From: Tomocerus qinae
Lineage: Eukaryota > Arthropoda > Collembola > Entomobryomorpha > Tomoceridae
Assembly (NCBI GenBank): GCA_020055645.1
Contig: CM034546.1
Coordinates: 131,709,875-131,773,874 of the forward strand
DNA: 64,000 nucleotides
Reading direction: 5' to 3'
The translations under genes were made by a program, and so were the position numbers. Positions 12,368 through 24,700 of this stretch are shown here, piece after piece (positions within the stretch are counted from its first letter, which is position 1; each line of letters begins with the position of its first letter). A model generated the notes under the pieces. That model saw only the letters and a list, made by a program, of their open reading frames with translations. It searched no databases and was not told the origin of the DNA.

Positions 12368-14053
12368 ATGCGTCGAAAATGTGCCGTGAAAAACTGCAAA
12401 AACACTAGCGATAATACAATGCATTCGTTTTTCAGCTTTCCAAAAGATATAAAAAGACGAGAAAAATGGCGAAATATCCTAAGGATTAAAGAGTGGGAAA
12501 TTTACAACGGTACTGTTATATGTGGCCAGCATTTTCAAATTTCAGAATTTACAAGCCATAATAAAATACAGCTTAAGCAGATTGCTTTACCGAGTCCCCC
12601 ACCATTTGAAATGTAAGACATTATTATCTATTGATTTGTAATTGTCAATTTATATTTGGATACACAATAAGACTTCTTTTCCAAAATAGGGGTTTCCCAT
12701 TCGATTCCCTCTCTGTATTATCCTGGAGTTGTGGGAAACGTCTATAATAGATGTAAAGAGGATATTACGAGATTTAAAGAGAGTGACATTTACTACATTG
12801 CTTTTGATTTTTATTTGTAGCCAACAGCTTCAGGATTCAGACAAGCTGACCGCTGCTTCAAAAGTCATTTCTATATTACCCAGCCCAATCAGTGATTGAA
12901 AACCATGCGTGATTTGCCATAAGTTAACAAAACCCAAAAGTGGGTTTTTGTTAAAATGTCAAAAATTATTAGATATATGCAGCAAATATTTGCATTCGCT
13001 ACTCTCTCAAAAGGAAACTAGTTCTTTGCCCATCTTTTGTGATACTTGCATCGTTTCTGCAAAGGAACTGGAAGCTTTGACTAAACAGTTGGAACAGTTA
13101 CAAAACAGGGTCAACAACTTGGTGTTTCAATTTGCGTTGACAATTTCCGAAAGAAATAAATTAATTAGCCAATATTCTTTCTCATCGACGATGCCAGTAA
13201 CAATGAACTTGGCCCCCGTTCTTTCAAAATCTCCTCTGCCTGTTATTTTGCCAAAAGCAAGTTCAAACATAGAAAACATTATTGCATCAGAAACAACCCT
13301 TAGTTCCGAATCTCCGCATTTTCTTCAAACCCAACCGACTGAAACCATCATCTTCGACGAAGTAAAAGTTGAATACCTTCCAGAAGACGATTCAACTGTA
13401 GAAGACGAAAATAGTTCATCAATTAAAACTCCATTTCAATCGTGCTTTCAAGTGACTGATACTCATTCCTCCGGTAATCCAGAAACTGATCTTGTAAAAT
13501 CTGAATGTTTTCAAACAGAAGGAGAAACAACTGCTGAAATTGTTCCCATGGATGAAGTCAAAGTTGAATATTTTCCAGAAAATTTATTTTTAGAAAATGA
13601 AAATTTTGTAGACCCCGAAACCGATCCGCTATACGTTTCTTTACCACATCAAATTATTAAGTCAACGTCACAGACAAACAAAAGAGTACAAACTCCATGT
13701 CCCAACTCTTATCAAAACCATTATGGACCGTCTAAACGTAAAATTATTAATTTTTTATTATTTACTGCTAAATTGTTATTACATTTACACTCACTTTTCC
13801 CAATTCACTTAAATCCAAATCTCAATCCCATTTTATTTTAGTAACCCAAAACTGTTCTATATATTTTCCTAAAGTCTGCTCTTAAATCCATGTATGAGTT
13901 AATAAGGATGCCATATAAAAACAATATATTATTAGTTAATATTTGTAGTCTTATTATAGTTTCAAGTTTCAATATTAACTTTTTAAAAGTAATTTTTCCT
14001 GTTTAATAGGCGCAAGATTGGATTCTGAAGAGAATAAAAGACGAATAACATAA
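12368..14053 (+). pseudogene. THAP-domain plus ZAD-like protein, paralog 1, with one in-frame TGA
   Basis: Exons 12368-12612, 12821-13737 and 14010-14053 (1206 nt, 402 codons) have the same splice phases (2, then 1) as the intact paralog at 15497-17900. Exon 1 is a THAP zinc finger: C-x4-C near residue 5, HSFFSFPKD, KWRNIL, then CGQH and an ALPSPPP end. Exon 2 holds a ZAD-like module (CVIC ... CDTC), a coiled coil (LEALTKQLEQLQNRVNNL) and two acidic VKVEY motifs. An in-frame TGA at 12897-12899 lies just before KPCVIC, where the paralog has Leu (TTA). No ATG restarts the frame for some distance. Exon 3 (RARLDSEENKRRIT) ends early and lacks the Cys-rich modules of the paralog. It may be a pseudogene, a THAP-only short protein, or a sequence error. 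No SECIS-like element was seen, so selenocysteine is unlikely. Confidence 0.7.
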
Positions 14054-15496
14054 ACTTTGCGATGACTGGACACAATACTATGCCTTCTTGATATTCCTTT
14101 CAAATAAGCAGCTAGAGAAGAATAACGGAGTACAACACAAGAGAAGTTCACCATCACCTATAATATCTAATATCTATGTAGATTTTCTGATTGAACCATT
14201 AATTTTTGTGTGAATAATTTTATATTAATTAAGGTATTATTACCCATTTCCAATTAAATATTCTTATAAATAATATACTATTTTAGGTATGCTATGTAAT
14301 ATCAGTTTTGTTTGAAGGTGTGTCTTTTTTTGGGAAAAAAATTTATTTTTGAGTTGAAAATCTCAGCTCAGAAATAAAAATAAATCTCAACTGCAATAAT
14401 TACAATAGTCAAAAGTCGCTACCTACTGATATTAGTATATATCTATTTTGTTTATTTATTTTGTCTATTTTTGCAAAAAAAATATCTCAATGATGAAATA
14501 AAACTTCATATAAATCTTTAAAGAACCATATCATCATTTATAGCGATTAAAAATGACTTAACATTATTTTCTATTTCTTATACATGTTTCATGTTTCATA
14601 TGTATCTGCCTAAAATACGGTTTTCATGGATATATATAGTGAATTGACCTGAGAAGGGATAAGGTGAATTGCCACATTGTCAAAGGGCAACTTTTGTAAT
14701 AATAGTAGTCAGACAGTCTTATGTCTTTTGTAACTTTTGTAACAATCTTGGTCTTGAGCATGTGGTGTCACGCTCATTACTTCCCAATTGGTATTATATT
14801 ATTACTAGTGAACCCAGCTAAGGGGCAAATCTAGCACTCAAGAGAAATTCAACAGGCACATCACAGTAATAAAAACAATTTCGAAAACATCCCATTAGGC
14901 TATTATATATATGTTAACTTTGTAAATACAAAATATATTTAAATTAATAGTTTTATTTTCTACAGTGCTTGAAAAATTTAGCTGCAGCCCCAACTTCCTG
15001 ATAAAAAGGAATTTCCTAAACCAAAATAATAACTGTAGATCATAGCATCAAATACATGGAACGATAAAAGACTATTTTCGAAAAAACTTACCCTGCTAAA
15101 AATATGACCAGAATATGACTAAATGAACCACAGACTACAGGAATCAGCAGAATTTTGAATAAAGTCATCCTAAATTATTCTTGTAAATCCGGTAATATTA
15201 TTTATATATTATTATTGCCCAATCCAACAATGACGGAAGTATTATGCAGAAGAGGGTCACATTCCGAGTTACTTCTCCCGAAAACGATGGAATTGGAAAC
15301 ACTCCTGTTGACACTGAGACTCTGAGGCATGGATATTGAGAGAATATTGGTCTGACTGGCGGGTTATTTTAAACTATGGCTATGGGGTTAAAACTTGTCT
15401 GTAACCCAAAAACAGTTTTGGAAGTTTTAAATAATATAATTTTTATTTATTTGAGGGAGGGACCCTCCGTCCGAAAAAGAAAACAAGAAAATAAAA
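14054..15496. other. Intergenic between THAP paralogs, no gene seen
   Basis: AT-rich sequence. I looked for exons equivalent to the zinc-module exons of the downstream paralog and found none here. It presumably contains the promoter of the gene at 15497. Confidence 0.5.
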
Positions 15497-17900
15497 ATGG
15501 GAAAGGCTTGTGCAGTTCCTGGATGTACAAGCGCTTATGATGGCAGTATGCATTCATTTTTCAGATTCCCAAATGATAAAGACCGAAATGAAAAATGGCA
15601 CAACATACTAAGTCTTAATAAAAATCCAACTTACAGCCATTGTCAAACTGTCTGTGGTGCCCACTTTCGTCCTAATCAGTTCACCAGTCGAAATAAAATG
15701 CGGTTGACAAAAACAGCTCTACCATTTAAGCCACCTAAATCGGAGTAAGTTCTATTATATAAAAATAAATATTAAACTCCTAAATTTACTATGTATTACA
15801 TATATGATATTTATTATTTTGTTATGCTGCAAAATCAATCCTTTAATTATCAAAATTAGTAAAATTCTATATTTGTATAGCAATCATGATCCAAGTGGGT
15901 CAAATAATGCGTTGCTGCCCGGAACAAGTGCTATGAATGGAAAGCCAAAACTACAATCCGATTTACCAATTGCTCCTGCTTTTAGTTACCACTTAAAACC
16001 TTGCGTCATTTGCCAGAATTTGACAAATCCTGGAAATAAATTCTTGGAAACATGTCAAAATAAGCTTCTAGAAATCTGCAGTAAATATCTGCATTCACCA
16101 CTCTTTCGAAAGGAAACTTGTTCTCTGCCCATTTTGTGTGAACCTTGTATCAATTCAGCAAAAGAACTGAAAATGTTGACGGAACAGTTGGAACAGATAC
16201 AAACTTGGATTAGCAATGTGGTATTCCAGTTTACTTTGGCTGTTTCGGAACGAAAAAAATTAAATTTCGGATCCTCTTCACTATCTTCAGTTCCAGTATT
16301 ACCCAATTTAACGACTGTTATTTTGCCAATTCCAAGTTCGACAATAGAAAACATTATTGCGTCGGAAACAACTCTCAATTCCGAATCTTTGATTGTTCCT
16401 CCAACAATAGTCACTGAAACCGAAACTGTTTTGTTCGACGAAGTAAAAGTTGAGTACCTTCCAGAAGCCCATTCAACTGCCGAAATCAGCTCATCAATAA
16501 AAACTCCATTTCAATCGTGTTTTGAAGTGACGGATACTCATTCAGGTACGAAGACAATTTCCAGCTCCGATTTTAAAGACCCCGATGTTTGTGAAACAGA
16601 AAGTGATACTAAAACGGAAATTATCCTAGTGGACCAGATAAAAGTTGAGTATCTTCCAGAAGATTCACTTTTAGAAGATGAAAACTGTGATATTACTACT
16701 GAGGATGAAGATGCTACAACTGATCCTCTGCTCGTTTCTTTGCCGGATGAAATTAATAAACCTAGTTCACCGACAACTAAAGGAATCGTATTTGCCAACC
16801 CTGAACCGCTTGAAAACCATTATGGACGGTCTAAACGTAATTAAATTATTATTCATTTTTGCTACTAAATATTCGTATGAAATGTTTAATTATTTAATTA
16901 TTTACGTACACATTTTCCCATTTTAACAAAATTGATATGTACCACTATGTTTAATGTTACCCATATCACTCAAAATGTTAAGCATGAAAAACATTATTTA
17001 GGGATGTGAAAAAGTAAGAATAACTGAAAGGTGACCACTCAGTGTGTCAATGACACTGGATTTAAATATGAACTTGAGAAATGGTCAAGTTTGGTTTTCA
17101 AAGGCATTTACTCGTCTTAAGCATATCATTAAGGCTTTTTGGATACGTATTAAATCTAATGTTAAAATATGGTATTTTTAAATAAAACAGGCGCTAGATT
17201 GGCTTATGATGACGCAAAATCTGAGTCTGATGTACACCTTGGACGGGAACCATGGTTGAACATTCCTTTCAATGAGAGTAGCAAAAAAGGTGACCTTAAA
17301 CACTCCAATAATAATTACAACGTAGGCGGTCACATAGGATCGTCGAGGTATTATTTCATCAATCTATTTATATATTGTAAAAGATTAATGCATAATCAAA
17401 AATTTGCTACTATCGATTAATTATTTACTCCTGAATATGCAAAGAATGCAAAATAATGTTTTATTTTTAGCCTCCTGAAAGAAGCTATCCCGAATACGGA
17501 AGACGACATTACACGGAATCCAGAACGCCCCTATAATTTCAACAATCCCCAACGATGCCGATTTCATTTAGGGGGTGAACGGAAGGGAACTCGTACAGGT
17601 TGCAGTTTGTGCCAAGCGCCAATATGTTTGGAGCATCAGCACAAGAAGATCCTGTGCATAAATTGCAGACATACGGATATTAGTAAACTTTCACCAGAAG
17701 AATTGGAACAATTTGGACGCCTCCATATTTTTAGCAATCCTCAACGATGCCGATTTCATATAGGGGGTAAAAGGAAGACAACCCGCACAGGCTGTAATGT
17801 GTGCCTAGTTCCAGTATGTTCGGATCATCAACAGAAAACGATCCTGTGCCCCAGTTGCAAAGATACACAAACAGTTGTATCTGGACAAAGTAACGACTAA
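15497..17900 (+). CDS. THAP + ZAD-like + tandem piggyBac-type zinc-module protein
   Basis: Exons 15497-15744, 15881-16836, 17191-17347, 17471-17900; 1791 nt, 596 residues, all GT-AG. Residues 1-82 form a THAP finger (C-x4-C, HSFFRFPNDKD, W, CGAH, ALPFKPP end), a C2CH DNA-binding module. Residues 124-172 hold two C-x2-C pairs (CVIC, CEPC) with a Leu-rich coiled coil after them, resembling a ZAD dimerisation module. The acidic middle has two repeats of FDEVKVEYLPE / VDQIKVEYLPE. The last exon has two near-identical units, ligands C483 H486 C498 C501 C506 H509 C516 C519 and C547 H550 C562 C565 C570 H573 C580 C583. The RCRFH..GKRK.TRTGC..C..P.C core resembles the Cys-rich C-terminal zinc domain of piggyBac transposases. 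No transposase catalytic core is present. It is probably a nuclear DNA-binding protein built from host-captured transposon modules; its target is unknown. Confidence 0.82.
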
Positions 17901-19146
17901 AGTATCTTTACTCAGCATGTGAATAACTTCATGATCCCACGCTAGAAAATGTTGATGCCAAGCGAAGTAATGGTCTACAAAGTTGAAACTCGTGAAAACA
18001 ATTATTTTTTATATTCGAATTCTTTGTGTATTAGCATATGCAATTCTTGATATAAATGAATTCAATCTATATTTAGTATAAATATTATTACTTTTATCAT
18101 TGTATGTATGGTATTTATTTTCCTCAGGGTTCCTTTCCATACTTTCATCAATTTTGTAAATTCATAATAAGTTTCCGACTATACGGTTGAATTATCTGAA
18201 TCACTTCCTAAAAATACTCATATTTGTAGACTCCAGGTTATTTTTAGTATTATACTATACGTATGGGCCTAGATTCAACACACCGTCGGAAGTTGTGTAA
18301 ACTTATTGCGCGGTTGATTATACATGATTTTAGTTTTATTTTTACGGTATTTGATCATTGATCTTCACATAATATGCATTGTATTCCCTATTCCCTTGTG
18401 ATTTTTGACTGATTAGATTAATTAGCTTAATTAATTAGTAATTTACAATATACAATACTTATCGAACAAAAGTTGGAGCATGACAAAAGTTACATAATCA
18501 TACTGTATTGACCTTAACATGCATATTGACGTCGAAAAATTTTTTACGTGGCAGTTACATTTATAAACTCAATATTGTAACATAAAGAACAGCATGTCAT
18601 TTTAAGTGAGGAAAACTTAATTTTGTAGTACTAAATAAAAATGTATATCCGTATAACAAAAAACTAGTACAGCAGTTGCCATTTTGAGGACGTCGCGTGC
18701 AAAATAGTGCAAATTGCATGTATCAGGCAAGATCAGGAAACTTTTTTCATCTCCTTTAATCATTAACATGGAATATATTATAAAATGACACTATGACACC
18801 AAACTGCATGATGATGGAAATCTATTTCATAATAAGTGTCTGTTTCAATCTGTTTCTACAATGCCTTTACGTTTATTGAGATTTAACGATATTTTTACAT
18901 AATAATAGCATGGTAAGTAATTCGGACGACGTCATATGAAAACAAAGAAGTGCAATAAATAAATCAAGATGGGCAATCCATATCACATATTGTTACTGAT
19001 AATGCGATATTGAATATAATATAGTAGGGATAAACTATAGAACTAATTCTTCCCCATAAATACTCGTTTCATTTAATATCTGGAATACACATGTTTAAGA
19101 ACTGCTTTCGTCAGATATTGATCAGATTGACGTTTAAGTTGTAAAA
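17901..19146. other. Intergenic, no gene seen
   Basis: AT-rich spacer between the THAP gene and the EB-module gene. No exon-like open frame, repeat or RNA gene was recognised. Confidence 0.5.
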
Positions 19147-20745
19147 ATGGGAACACAAATGTTTGGCGTCTTTATAATAACGGTTTTACTAATTAAAAAT
19201 TCAGAATCTGTTCGAAGTTCGTTTGGAGAATCATGTAACAATACGCAGAGATGCGACAGCCAAGCATGGCTTAGATGTTTCAACGGAATTTGTGGTTGCG
19301 TCAAGCAAGAGGAAATGAAATTCGACAATGAAAGAGCCAAATGTGTTTCGAATGTCGGTGAAAGATGCCAATTCAATTTGGGCAAAGGTTTATTTGAGAC
19401 TGCAGACTGTGCACAAAATTCTGAATGCAATTCAGAAGGATTTTGTGCTTGTGGCAGTAAATACTATGAATCATTAAACGGAACTTGTGATTTGTCCCGA
19501 TCTAGTGGAGAAAAGTGTTCTGACAGTGAAAAGTGTTCAAAGTTTGAGAATTTGGAATGCATAGAAGGTATTTGTGGATGCAATGAACAGAAAGCTACGT
19601 TTTCTATGACAGATGGGACTTGTGTAGGACTTTCGCACGAAAATTGTGTCAATGGCAAATGTATTACAGGAGCAAAATGCACTGCTGAGGGAAAATGTGT
19701 TTGTCTTCCCAATTTCTTTCACAGCCCAGATAACAAAAATTGTTATCCCCAGAAAGACATTTATCAAAGCTGTGTGAACCATTTTGAATGTCTTAAGAAA
19801 TCGGATATGATTCTGAATTGCGTAGATGGGTTTTGTAATTGTGCGCCTAATTTGAAATATGATTACGTTCAGAAATATGAATACAAATGCTTATATGGAT
19901 TTTTCAGGAATTGTAAAAAATGGGACAGTGATTGGGTAAAGGAATTCAAAGGGGAATTCAGTACTAGATGTGCCCCACTTGTTGGGGAAAGTTGCCCTGA
20001 AGGGTTTTGCGCCTCCAATTCAAAATGCGATATCCCAGTAGAAAAAAGATTCGATGAAAATACAAGATATGAATTTGGAATATGCAATTGTGCAACTAAT
20101 GATTACACCGAGGACAGAAAATTAAAACTTTGCGCCAAAAAACATGGCATTGGGTGCGGTTATAATAAAGAATGTGCCGGGGATCTAGACTGCGTAGATA
20201 AAAAATGCACTTGTCCTATGCGAAATCATCAAACGTTCTCAGACGCTCAAAATGCTTGTGTCACTATTGTGGAAGGTCACTGTACTCAAGAAACGATCTG
20301 TGTCCCCAATGCAATTTGTGACATGAGCATAAAGCAGTGCGCATGTCAACAAGGATTCCTCGCAAATGATTATGGCCACTGTGAAATTGAATTCGGCCGA
20401 AAATGTTCTGACTCAAGCCCTTGCGACTCAGTTGCTTCTTTGACTTGTGTGAATAACCGTTGCTCCTGCCCAGATAAAATGTATACATACTCCCCCACGT
20501 TAAGAAAATGTCTTGGACTGGTCGGTGCAACTTGCAGGAGAGACAGCCCCACCCAACAATGTATTGAAAACGCCAATTGCCAGGCTAAAATTCATTCCAG
20601 TCTATCTGGAGTCTGCAAATGCACTTCGGGATTTATGCTCGCAGTTCAAGACCACACTTGTCAAAAGATACCTACAGCAATTACAAGTATTACGAACAAC
20701 AATCAAACAGCAAGACCTTATACGGTTACTCCGAATGAACTCTAA
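19147..20745 (+). CDS. Secreted EB-module (Cys-rich, EGF-like) repeat protein
   Basis: One uninterrupted exon of 532 residues. A signal peptide is visible at residues 1 to about 21 (hydrophobic GVFIITVLLI, then NSESV). The rest is about ten Cys-rich units of 40-55 residues with the EB pattern: G-x-x-C ... C ... C-x(n)-G-x-C-x-C ... C (for example GESCNNTQRCD, RCFNGICGC; GRKCSDSSPCD, TCVNNRCSC). No transmembrane helix or GPI signal follows the last unit, and the tail is short and Thr/Asn-rich, so the protein should be secreted. EB and EGF-like arrays of this kind are common extracellular proteins in arthropods and nematodes; the ligand is unknown. A polyA signal (AATAAA) lies near 20908. Lack of introns is unusual next to its intron-rich neighbours and may point to a retrocopy origin, though no tail or target-site repeat was seen. 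Confidence 0.85.
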   Translation: MGTQMFGVFIITVLLIKNSESVRSSFGESCNNTQRCDSQAWLRCFNGICGCVKQEEMKFDNERAKCVSNVGERCQFNLGKGLFETADCAQNSECNSEGFCACGSKYYESLNGTCDLSRSSGEKCSDSEKCSKFENLECIEGICGCNEQKATFSMTDGTCVGLSHENCVNGKCITGAKCTAEGKCVCLPNFFHSPDNKNCYPQKDIYQSCVNHFECLKKSDMILNCVDGFCNCAPNLKYDYVQKYEYKCLYGFFRNCKKWDSDWVKEFKGEFSTRCAPLVGESCPEGFCASNSKCDIPVEKRFDENTRYEFGICNCATNDYTEDRKLKLCAKKHGIGCGYNKECAGDLDCVDKKCTCPMRNHQTFSDAQNACVTIVEGHCTQETICVPNAICDMSIKQCACQQGFLANDYGHCEIEFGRKCSDSSPCDSVASLTCVNNRCSCPDKMYTYSPTLRKCLGLVGATCRRDSPTQQCIENANCQAKIHSSLSGVCKCTSGFMLAVQDHTCQKIPTAITSITNNNQTARPYTVTPNEL

Positions 20746-21761
20746 AATTGATAACCAAAAAATGGAAATAAAATTCACATATTCTTCCAAACCTAGTAAA
20801 AATGCATTGAATGGGATACTTCATGTTATTTTGTTATGGATGGATGAAGTCATTAAACTTAAGCTCCATTTTATTTGGTGTGATTTAAATGATATTAAAA
20901 TAATCCAATAAAGCATACAATTGAAATTGTTAAAAGTCTGCTAAAATGTTTTATTAAGTGGTATAGAAAGCTCAGTTATAATACAACTACAAGCGGAAAA
21001 TAATATTTAGGCTTGCCGGTGGAAGCTGTACAATTATTGAAAAACCGCTAGTTTCAATTTTAAAATTATGTATTTTTCTTATTAAGCTTACTTTCTTGAC
21101 AAGCTCGGGAAGTTATCATTTGTCACTTAATAGTGTGTTTGCGTGTCAAGGTTGACAAAACAATCCAAATCATACCACAGTCGTTACCAATATCTGATCT
21201 GTATTTTGGTTTCATTTAACTCATAATATATAATTTGACATTTAAAACGATTATTTATTTCACTGCTAGCACCCCATACCCCACTATAGTATTAAACAAA
21301 ATGTGGAATACGCGCACGGAGTTGGAGTTCGCAGCAAGCAATGTTGAAACAACGAAGGGAAACGTGAAACTCCAATATGAATCATTTACGTTGCGCCACA
21401 GCTCTATTACCGGGATACTTTGCATGAGAGACGAATTTTTCTACAGATAATTCAGATAAATCTCTTATTGTCAACAAACAGCTAACAGCTAAACTAAAAA
21501 CAACAAGTTATAAAAATGTTTCATAATATAAAAGTCGAGGTGAACGCACTATTTATCATATAACTCTCAATTCATAGTTCATGATTCATGAATTTCCATT
21601 GTAAGTGTTTTATAATAAATATGCATATAATAAAATATATTTTGGTTTCATCATTCCTACACGATGTTTCATTTCATTTTGAATTTGGCTTTCTTTATTT
21701 GTTTTTGTTAGAGCCGAGACGAGAGACCCATTTCAAACTTCACTGACTGACAATTAGGACG
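20746..21761. other. 3' UTR and intergenic, no gene seen
   Basis: The 3' UTR of the EB-module gene ends near 20910-20930. The rest is AT-rich. A 71-codon open frame at 21235-21450 has no motif or splice partner. Confidence 0.5.
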
Positions 21762-24700
21762 ATGGGCACGATGGCAAATCATAAAGAAAACAATAAGCTA
21801 TTACAAGATATCGCTGAACTGCAGACAACAATTCAAAAATTAAAGAACAAAATTGATGCAGTAACTCGTTGGCTTAACTCCAAATTTGGTAAAATTATTT
21901 GCAAGAATATTCATTCTTCGATAATGCCTTAATAATATTGTGTATTGACAAAGTCTAATTGATTGGATCAGACGTCTGCTTATGACTAATAATTACAATT
22001 TTGAAAATACCTTCAATATTTTTCAGATATTTTACCCGATGATATAAAAGAAATTTTGTCAACTGATGACTTATCCTTTGATGAAGTAAATTATGAAAAT
22101 GGACTTGAAAAAGTATCTATTAACGAAAGAAATAATCTCCCCGTGCCTACTGAAGGTACTATTTAAATTTAATTGTAAATTCAAAATTAAAATATCAATA
22201 AAGCTTAAGAATTTTATCACTTGTTTAAGGGGTAACAGTAATTTCATCAACTGACTTGGATAATTTAACAAGTGAGGACGAGGGTACTGCCAATATCTGG
22301 TATAATGACGAAAAAGGGTAAGCTATAAAATATCGTATACCTATAATAAATTACTGTTCCTGCTACTTGTAAATCACTGCTAGTTTTAAAAACAGGAATT
22401 TAAAATATATTAAATCGTTTATCTAAGCCGAAAAATAGATATTATATTAAATGAATGTTTTTTTTAAATTTTAATATAATACAAAAACGTTTCCTCCCCC
22501 ATTAGTTTAGGTATTTTCCATCAAGAGCTATAATATTATTATATATTATAGGCTTACTACCATTAAAATATAATTTTATATTATTTATTTTTCAGTAATT
22601 CGATTAAAATTGAAGTTGCTGTGAAAGATGAAATTTTTTCGGATGATGAGGTTGAAAATGACCCCCTGGGTGATTCAGTTACTGAGAATGATATCAACAG
22701 TGTCAGTTCCGTCGAATGTGAGGATGATAGGAATTCAAAAACAACTCCAATTCCAAAATCCATGTTTGCAAAGTCCCTTGTTATTCAGCTAAATGATATT
22801 AAAAAATCTGGTGGTATCATCAATGAACAACGAAGAACGGGCAGAAACACTCAGATACCAAAAAGGAAGAGTTATCAAGTAAAAATTAATGAATTATTGA
22901 GAAAGGCCGAGTCAGATAATGTTTTGCCTGTGCAATCACCAATTTCAACTCCTTCCTTTGCAAGTTTTTCAAAATCCACGCGAGTCCGAAAGGCAACTCA
23001 AGAATATAGAAAAGATTTTCAGGAGGAAAATGATCTGATGGATGATGAAACTTGGGATCAGGGTACAAAGAAAACATTCCACTGCAATGTTACTGATTGT
23101 GGAAGAACATTTTTATATCGTCGCTCTTTTGAAAACCACGTGAAACACGGTCATCCCGACGAGGATGTCGAAGAAAGGTCAAATTCCGAGAATGATTCTT
23201 CCGATTCAGACTATTCCACTTCGCCTAAGCGACCTTTGAGAAGACAAGGTAAACGAAGAGGAAAGGGTAATAATTACGAATGTGACACGTGTGAAAAGTC
23301 ATTTCCAACAAAACTAGGACTTCACGTCCACGAAGTGAAAAGCCATGGGAAAGGTAAAGTATATCATTGTCACTACAACAGTTGTGAGAGAACTTTCCGG
23401 AGCAAATGTACTTTATTGAAGCATATGAGAACTTTTCACCCCGACTACGAAGGACTCCCGAAACAAAAACCAAGGGGGAAAAACAAACGGATTATTAAAT
23501 GCCTTTTCGACGGTTGTGACACAATATTCGATACTAGACGCAAATTAAATGCACACCAGAAGAAGGAAAATCATTTTGTGATAACGACTGAGTCTAAAAA
23601 TGAATCTATTGACGAAAACAGCAGTACGCAATTGAATTGCCAACAATGCAAAAAAGAATTCAATGATAAACTCTCCCTTTTAAGCCATTTGGAAACACAT
23701 GGAGATACTTTTAGATGTACATTTGCTAATTGTAACCAAATATTTATTAGTACATCGTATAAAAGTATCCACAAAACCAAGAAAGCCCATTGGACAGAGA
23801 TGGAACTCCAAAATGGCCAAAAAGATGAAAATGAGTTAGGAGAGTCAGAAGAAATTGTAAATAAAAATGAAAAACTAGATTCAAATATTTTGGCATGTCC
23901 AAAATGTGGAATAAAAGACTTTGCAACTAGAGAATTGCTGAACGAGCATATTTTAAATTCTTGTTACAAATGTAAATTATGCAAAAAATCTTTCGCCCTA
24001 AATAGTGATCGGGTCCTGCACAGTACAACATTATGCAATACGATTAAGACAACGAAAGCGAAGAAAATCATGACCGTTTTTGAAGATCAAGATTTAAACT
24101 GTCTATTTTGTCAAATAGAATTCTCTAGTCATTTAGATTTAGTAGATCATATGACTCTTCAACATTCTGTGAAATTATTTAGTTGTAGCCATCCTGGCTG
24201 CAAAAGAAGATTGAAATCTGAAGAGGAAGCTGTTGAACACGAAAATCAACTTCATTGCAAGATTTGCTACAGAGCATTTGTTCATGTGGCGTATTTCAAA
24301 GTTCACAATGATAAAGAGCACGATGGAAAAGAAGAAATCTCATTACTAACAGTTAAAAATGGGACAAGGAGCTTTACTCCAGGATTTCAATGTCCGCAGT
24401 GTGGGATAATTTTGGAATCTCTAAAATTGCTGAAATTGCATGCAGAGCGAGGATGTGTTAAATGTAATATCTGTGGCAAAATTTATACGACTAAAGCTGG
24501 ATTGGAAGAACATTTAAGGGTTCACAATCAAAATAAACCATTTTTGTGCAATACTTGTGGCCAGAGATTCAATAGAAAACACACCCTCCAAAAACATATC
24601 AACGCAAAGCACTCAAGTGACAAGAAAACATACAAATGTATGTCGTGCGACAAAGTCTTCTACAGTATGGTAGGCTACATCAAGCATGTCAAAGTCCACG

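Noticed and set aside
12897-12899. TGA as a selenocysteine codon in THAP paralog 1
   Set aside because: The paralog has Leu here, no selenoprotein family is involved, and no SECIS-like hairpin was noticed downstream.
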